Position numbers and translations under genes: made by a program. A stretch of 64,000 nucleotides of DNA from positions 1 through 64,000 of the forward strand of contig JAEZCT010000048.1 of assembly GCA_023433405.1 (NCBI GenBank). Direction: 5' to 3'. This DNA comes from Bacillota bacterium (lineage in GTDB: Bacteria; Bacillota; Clostridia; Oscillospirales; Ruminococcaceae). The number at the start of each line of letters is the position of its first letter. Position 1 is the stretch's first letter. Below the pieces are notes generated by a model. It ran no database searches, was not told the origin of the DNA, and saw only the letters and a list, made by a program, of their open reading frames with translations. Shown piece by piece: positions 60,422 through 64,000 of this stretch.

Positions 60422-60955
60422 ATGGCATCGGATAATTCCATATTTAAAAAACGCTTGCGACTTACTATCAAATGGTTTTTATATACACTGGTATTGGTAG
60501 CCGCACATGTCGTGGGACAAAACGCCGATTTATTTGAGTTCTCGGGCGTTCGCCCCGTACTCATTCTGCCGGTTGCAATTTGTGTCGCCATGTTCGAGCA
60601 CGAGTTTCCGGGCGGGCTGTTTGCCGCTGCCGCGGGCATTTTGTGGGGGCTCTCCTCCGACGCGGTTTTTGGCTACTATGCCATTCTGCTGCTGGTTTTG
60701 GGCGTTACCGCGGGGCTGATTTGCTCCTATGTGCTTCGTCCCACCCTGCTTACCTCCCTTCTGCTGTGCGGGCTTGGCTCCCTTTTTGTTGCGCTGTTCG
60801 ATTTCTTTTTTTTCTATGTAATATGGTCCTACGACGGGCTTATGATGTTTTTTACCGCCTGTATGCTGCCCACTGTGGCGATTACAGCAGTCTCGGTCGT
60901 CCCTTGCTTTCTTGTCGTTCGTTTTATCAGCCGTAAATTGCAGCCGCCAAAGTAA
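60422..60955 (+). CDS. mreD: Rod shape-determining protein MreD
   Basis: 177 aa with five or six membrane helices; GVRPVLILPVAICVAMFEHEFPGGLFAAAAGILWGLSSDAVFG is the family core, with charged Glu and Asp inside otherwise hydrophobic segments. Membrane partner of MreC. It lies 57 bp after mreC. The GGAG ribosome site is part of GGAGTCTAGTATAAC, which resembles the end of the palindromic repeat family. Confidence 0.88.
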   Translation: MASDNSIFKKRLRLTIKWFLYTLVLVAAHVVGQNADLFEFSGVRPVLILPVAICVAMFEHEFPGGLFAAAAGILWGLSSDAVFGYYAILLLVLGVTAGLICSYVLRPTLLTSLLLCGLGSLFVALFDFFFFYVIWSYDGLMMFFTACMLPTVAITAVSVVPCFLVVRFISRKLQPPK

Positions 60956-61237
60956 CCGGCTTGTCTTTAAGATAACGTGTTGTCCCGGTTAACCGCCAAT
61001 CTCCTCCGCGCGCCCCTGCAATAAACCACCCATGCGCCCATCCCCGGCAACAACCTGCCGTAAGCCCTTGCGACTCTGCCGCTTGGATGTGATTCCCCTT
61101 GAGATTGGTTATGTAATTTGAAGCTTGAGTTTTGTGCTTTATGCCATGAAACGAGACTCGACTTATATACACGAATATCGAAATATCCGACCGCGGCGGC
61201 TTACCCCGCTCTTGAAAAGGAGGCTTGCGTTACCGAT

Positions 61238-63355
61238 ATGAAAACCTTATCGTCGTTTATACGAACGCTTGTGCTATTTTTACTCTGCCTTGCAATCTTT
61301 GTCGCCTATGGCCTGCGTTTGATGCAGCTGCAATTGGTGGATGGCGCGGTTTACGCAGCGAAGGCAAACCAGGGTACGGAACGTACTGTACCGGTGCTGG
61401 CCGCGCGCGGTGAGATTGTGGACCGCAACGGTCGCCCGCTGGTGGTAAACCGCAGCTGCTATAATATTGTGTTTGACGGCACCGCAATGCCCCGCCGCCT
61501 GCAAAACGAGATTATACTAATGCTGACCGATATCTTTGCCTCTCAGGGCGGCAGGTGGATTGACTACCTGCCATTGGTGGAGGATAACGGCAGCTTTTCC
61601 TTTACAGAAGGGCTGGATACGCAGACCGAGGCGCTTAAAAACAATCTTGGACTCCAATCCTACGCCACGGCGGAACATGCCATGGAGGAAATGGCGTCGC
61701 TCTACAGCATTACGCGGGGGGATTTTCTCTCGGATGAAACGCTGACGGAGGAGAACTTCATCAAGCGCTATGGGGTCTCCCGCGCGGAAATGGTGGAGCG
61801 CTACCGCATCGCGCAGGAATACACCCCCGCCGAGATGCGGGTGATTGCGGGCGTGCGGTATGAGATGATGCGCCGGGAGTACTCCGCCGTCACACCCTAT
61901 ACCTTTGCCGAGGATGTTAGCATGGAGGTTGTCACCCGAATTAAGGAAAACGGAAACCTACTCCCCGGTGTGGATGTTCAGGAGTCCACGGTGCGCGATT
62001 ACGTCAGCGAGGATATCGCGCCCCACATTATTGGGCGCATTGGTCCGATTTACGCCGAGGAATATGTGTCGCTGAAGGAAAAGGGATACTCGTTAAACGA
62101 TGTGGTGGGTAAGGAAGGTATCGAAAAGGCGTTTGAGGACCAGCTGCGCGGCAGAGACGGCCTTAATGCCATCGAATACGATTCCAGCGGCGCGATTATT
62201 AACATACGCGAGCTTCGCGCGCCAGCGCCGGGCAACACCGTCATGCTGACGATGGACGCCTCTCTGCAAAAGGTTGCGCAGGAATCGCTGGCCCGCCAGA
62301 TTGCGCACCTAAACGCCACCGCAGAACCGGGTAAAGGCAAGGAGGCCAGCGCGGGCGCTGTGGTCGCGGTAGATATTAAAACCGGCGAGGTACTGGTGGC
62401 AGCAACCTATCCCTCGTACAACATCAACGACTACCAAAAAAACTACTCGGCGCTTTCACAAGACCCCCTTTATCCGTTAATCAACCGCGCTTTGACGGGA
62501 CGGTATGCCCCCGGCTCCACCTTTAAGCCTATTACGGCCACCGCGGCGCTGGGCGAGGGCATTATAACACGCAACACCCATATCATGTGCAACCGGGTGT
62601 ATACCTTTTATGAGGACTACCAGCCGCGCTGTTTGAGCGCCCACGGAAATATTGACGTTGTAACGGCGCTCTCGGTGTCCTGTAACGTTTTCTTTTACGA
62701 AACCGGCCGCCTGACCGGAATCAGCGCCATTGATGAATACGCGGCTCTATACGGTCTTGGACAGCGCACCGGCATTGAGCTGCCCGAAACTGTAGGCCAG
62801 GTTTCCAGCCCCGCGGTCAGCGCAAAAAAAGGGGAGCAGTGGTTTTACGGTAACGTTTTACAGGCCTCCATCGGCCAGCTGGATACCATTGTCACCCCGC
62901 TGCAGCTTGCGCAGTATACCGCAACCATCGCCCGCAAGGGAGAGCGGCTGGAGTCCCATCTGGTTAAGGGCGTATATTCCTACAACCTGGATAGAACGGT
63001 AAGCCGAACGGAACCGGTGGTGGCAGCCACCATCGAGGATAAAAACAACGCGTTTAATGTGGTCATTAACGGTATGGTGTCCTGCGCCACGGTAGGCTCG
63101 GCAAGCGCATACTTTGGCAACTATCCCATTAGTGTGGCTGCCAAAACCGGTACCCCTGAAACCACCGAATACCCGAACTCGGTGTTTATTACCTACGCGC
63201 CGGTTGAAAACAGCGAAATCGCGGTGGCGGTAGTGATTGAGAAGGGTTGGCACGGCTATACGGGCGCCCCTGTGGCGCGGGATATCTACGACGCATATTT
63301 TGCGCAAAAGCTGACCAAAACCTCCGCTCAGCTGGAGGAAACGCTGCTGCCCTGA
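61238..63355 (+). CDS. mrdA: Penicillin-binding protein 2 (elongasome transpeptidase)
   Basis: 705 aa. One N-terminal membrane helix (about 7-28), a pedestal/dimerisation region (to about 350), then a class B transpeptidase domain that crosslinks lateral peptidoglycan. Active-site motifs: Ser427-x-x-Lys430 in APGSTFKPITA, Ser481-x-Asn483 in SVSCNVFF, and KTGT at about 636-639. The upstream N-terminal motif RGEIVDRNGRPLVVNRS is typical of PBP2. AAAGGAGG is unusually far (14 nt) from ATG 61238, but no better start exists. The 282-bp gap after mreD has no recognised gene or promoter. No rodA gene follows directly. Confidence 0.93.
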   Translation: MKTLSSFIRTLVLFLLCLAIFVAYGLRLMQLQLVDGAVYAAKANQGTERTVPVLAARGEIVDRNGRPLVVNRSCYNIVFDGTAMPRRLQNEIILMLTDIFASQGGRWIDYLPLVEDNGSFSFTEGLDTQTEALKNNLGLQSYATAEHAMEEMASLYSITRGDFLSDETLTEENFIKRYGVSRAEMVERYRIAQEYTPAEMRVIAGVRYEMMRREYSAVTPYTFAEDVSMEVVTRIKENGNLLPGVDVQESTVRDYVSEDIAPHIIGRIGPIYAEEYVSLKEKGYSLNDVVGKEGIEKAFEDQLRGRDGLNAIEYDSSGAIINIRELRAPAPGNTVMLTMDASLQKVAQESLARQIAHLNATAEPGKGKEASAGAVVAVDIKTGEVLVAATYPSYNINDYQKNYSALSQDPLYPLINRALTGRYAPGSTFKPITATAALGEGIITRNTHIMCNRVYTFYEDYQPRCLSAHGNIDVVTALSVSCNVFFYETGRLTGISAIDEYAALYGLGQRTGIELPETVGQVSSPAVSAKKGEQWFYGNVLQASIGQLDTIVTPLQLAQYTATIARKGERLESHLVKGVYSYNLDRTVSRTEPVVAATIEDKNNAFNVVINGMVSCATVGSASAYFGNYPISVAAKTGTPETTEYPNSVFITYAPVENSEIAVAVVIEKGWHGYTGAPVARDIYDAYFAQKLTKTSAQLEETLLP

Positions 63356-63496
63356 TTTTTCGGGGGTTCGCCTTTTTTCTACGGGCATTCCCAGCACACA
63401 AATATTGCTCCTGCGCAAGGGGGTAAATGAAATCGTATTCACGAAACAGTGGAATAGACTGCCATTATTTTGTGAATAATACCTTATGCAATTGGA

Positions 63497-63524
63497 TTGC
63501 TTTTTTGTTTTTTTGTGTTAAAAT
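63497..63524 (+). promoter_or_regulatory. Probable minD promoter
   Basis: TTGCTT, 16-nt T-rich spacer, TAAAAT with an upstream TG (extended -10). The start would lie near 63531, about 145 nt before minD. The remainder of 63356-63676 holds no supported gene. Confidence 0.45.
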
Positions 63525-63676
63525 TAAGAATGTGAGGTTCTATCCCTGTCCGGCTGTGGCATATTATGCAGACGGCATGGCGGGTTATGACGCAATATTT
63601 GCTATTGTTTTAGCATTTTCGACATTGAAAGCCTTCGACAGAACCATTCGCAACTACAGGCATCGGGGGATTTATC

Positions 63677-64000
63677 ATGTCCGCTAACATCTTTGCGGTT
63701 GTCGGCTCCAAGGGCGGCGTGGGGAAATCCACGGTTGCTTTTTATACTGCGCTTGCCTACGCCCAGCGGGGTAAACGCGCGGTGGTGGTGGACCTGGATC
63801 TTGGGTTTCGCTGCCAGTCGGTTTATTTCGGCGCGGAAAAGAATATTGTATACGACCTTTCCGATATGCTTGCCTCAGATTCCTTTGATTTGGATAAAGC
63901 GCTAAAGCCTTGTTCCTTTCAAAACGGGGCGTGGCTGTTACCCGCCAGCGCAGACCCTTTTGCGAAGCTTGACTTTGAACGGCTGTCTCTGGTATGCGCC
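63677..64000 (+). CDS. minD: Septum site-determining protein MinD (partial, 3' end beyond window)
   Basis: 108 codons visible, open to the window edge. The deviant Walker A box is VGSKGGVGKSTVAFYTALAY, with the signature first Lys of the MinD/ParA class, followed by RAVVVDLDLGFRCQSVYFG (Walker A'). MinD cycles on and off the membrane with ATP and positions the MinC division inhibitor. GGGGGA lies 6 nt before the ATG. Placement after mreBCD-mrdA is the usual clostridial order; minC and minE would be expected nearby but are not visible. Confidence 0.9.
   Translation, partial: MSANIFAVVGSKGGVGKSTVAFYTALAYAQRGKRAVVVDLDLGFRCQSVYFGAEKNIVYDLSDMLASDSFDLDKALKPCSFQNGAWLLPASADPFAKLDFERLSLVCA

Noticed and set aside
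63427..63687. 86-aa plus-strand ORF before minD with an AAGGGGG site
   Set aside because: It overlaps the minD start out of frame, has mixed hydrophobic and basic composition without family resemblance, and spans the probable minD promoter.
1..64000. CRISPR array, prophage, integron or insertion sequence
   Set aside because: No regularly spaced repeats, integrase, transposase or phage structural genes are present; the only mobile-looking DNA is the gene-free palindromic family.

Overview
The window reads as a chromosome segment from an anaerobic, fairly GC-rich Clostridia, most like an Oscillospirales/Ruminococcaceae gut bacterium. Reasons: a pyruvate:ferredoxin oxidoreductase, a bacterial V-type ATPase operon, an ECF-type vitamin transporter component, a dut-DUF4321-maf cluster, and low-GC-Gram-positive style signals (AGGAGG Shine-Dalgarno sequences, TTG and GTG starts, hairpin-plus-U terminators). 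No prophage, CRISPR array or insertion-sequence transposase was seen. Clade assignment is inference from gene content; no rRNA is present.

Layout. 1-212: tRNA-Asp (cut by the window edge) and tRNA-Val behind a strong promoter. 245-6728 (minus): glmU, pth, mfd and a cyclase-family hydrolase. 7382-17342 (plus): nine-gene V-ATPase operon in the order stalk(G/H)-C-I-K-F-E-A-B-D, followed by a CPA2 cation/proton antiporter. 19395-21266: a membrane diguanylate cyclase. 21447-24980 (minus): nifJ. 25843-29632: a CorC/HlyC-type protein, a small membrane protein, and a vitamin B6 kinase next to an ECF S component. 29806-34308: a second diguanylate cyclase, an editing deacylase and an ABC exporter. 34376-40636 (minus): aroF-aroB-aroA-aroC-pheA, from DAHP synthase through chorismate to phenylpyruvate, behind a promoter and an attenuator-like leader. 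41353-42375: a SurA/PrsA-like lipoprotein. 42577-53619 (minus): an intracellular beta-glucan oligosaccharide module (GH161/GH149-like phosphorylase, GH94 phosphorylase, mutarotase-like protein, GH30 hydrolase) and glycogen phosphorylase. 54165-57973 (plus): zapA, U32 peptidase, dut, DUF4321, maf. 58294 to the end: mreB-mreC-mreD-mrdA-minD, the rod-shape and division-site cluster.

Most notable non-gene structure. (1) A family of about 100-bp imperfect palindromes with TACTAAT...ATTAGTA ends sits in intergenic DNA in both orientations: seven full or near-full copies, one degenerate copy, one internally deleted copy and several solo ends. It looks like a TA-targeting MITE. (2) The aro operon leader holds a small ORF rich in Phe and Tyr codons 22 nt ahead of an intrinsic terminator, suggesting translation-coupled attenuation. 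(3) V-ATPase subunit I is enlarged to 913 aa by a third copy of its cytosolic alpha/beta module, placed between membrane helices. (4) Two palindromes of LacI-family type sit in front of the GH30-led sugar operon. (5) Four 14-15 bp iterons sit upstream of the nifJ promoter.

Functionally the window joins central anaerobic energy metabolism (PFOR, V-ATPase, antiporter), cell-wall precursor synthesis and cell shape (GlmU, MreBCD, PBP2, MinD, ZapA), aromatic amino acid synthesis, and phosphorolytic use of beta-glucans and glycogen.
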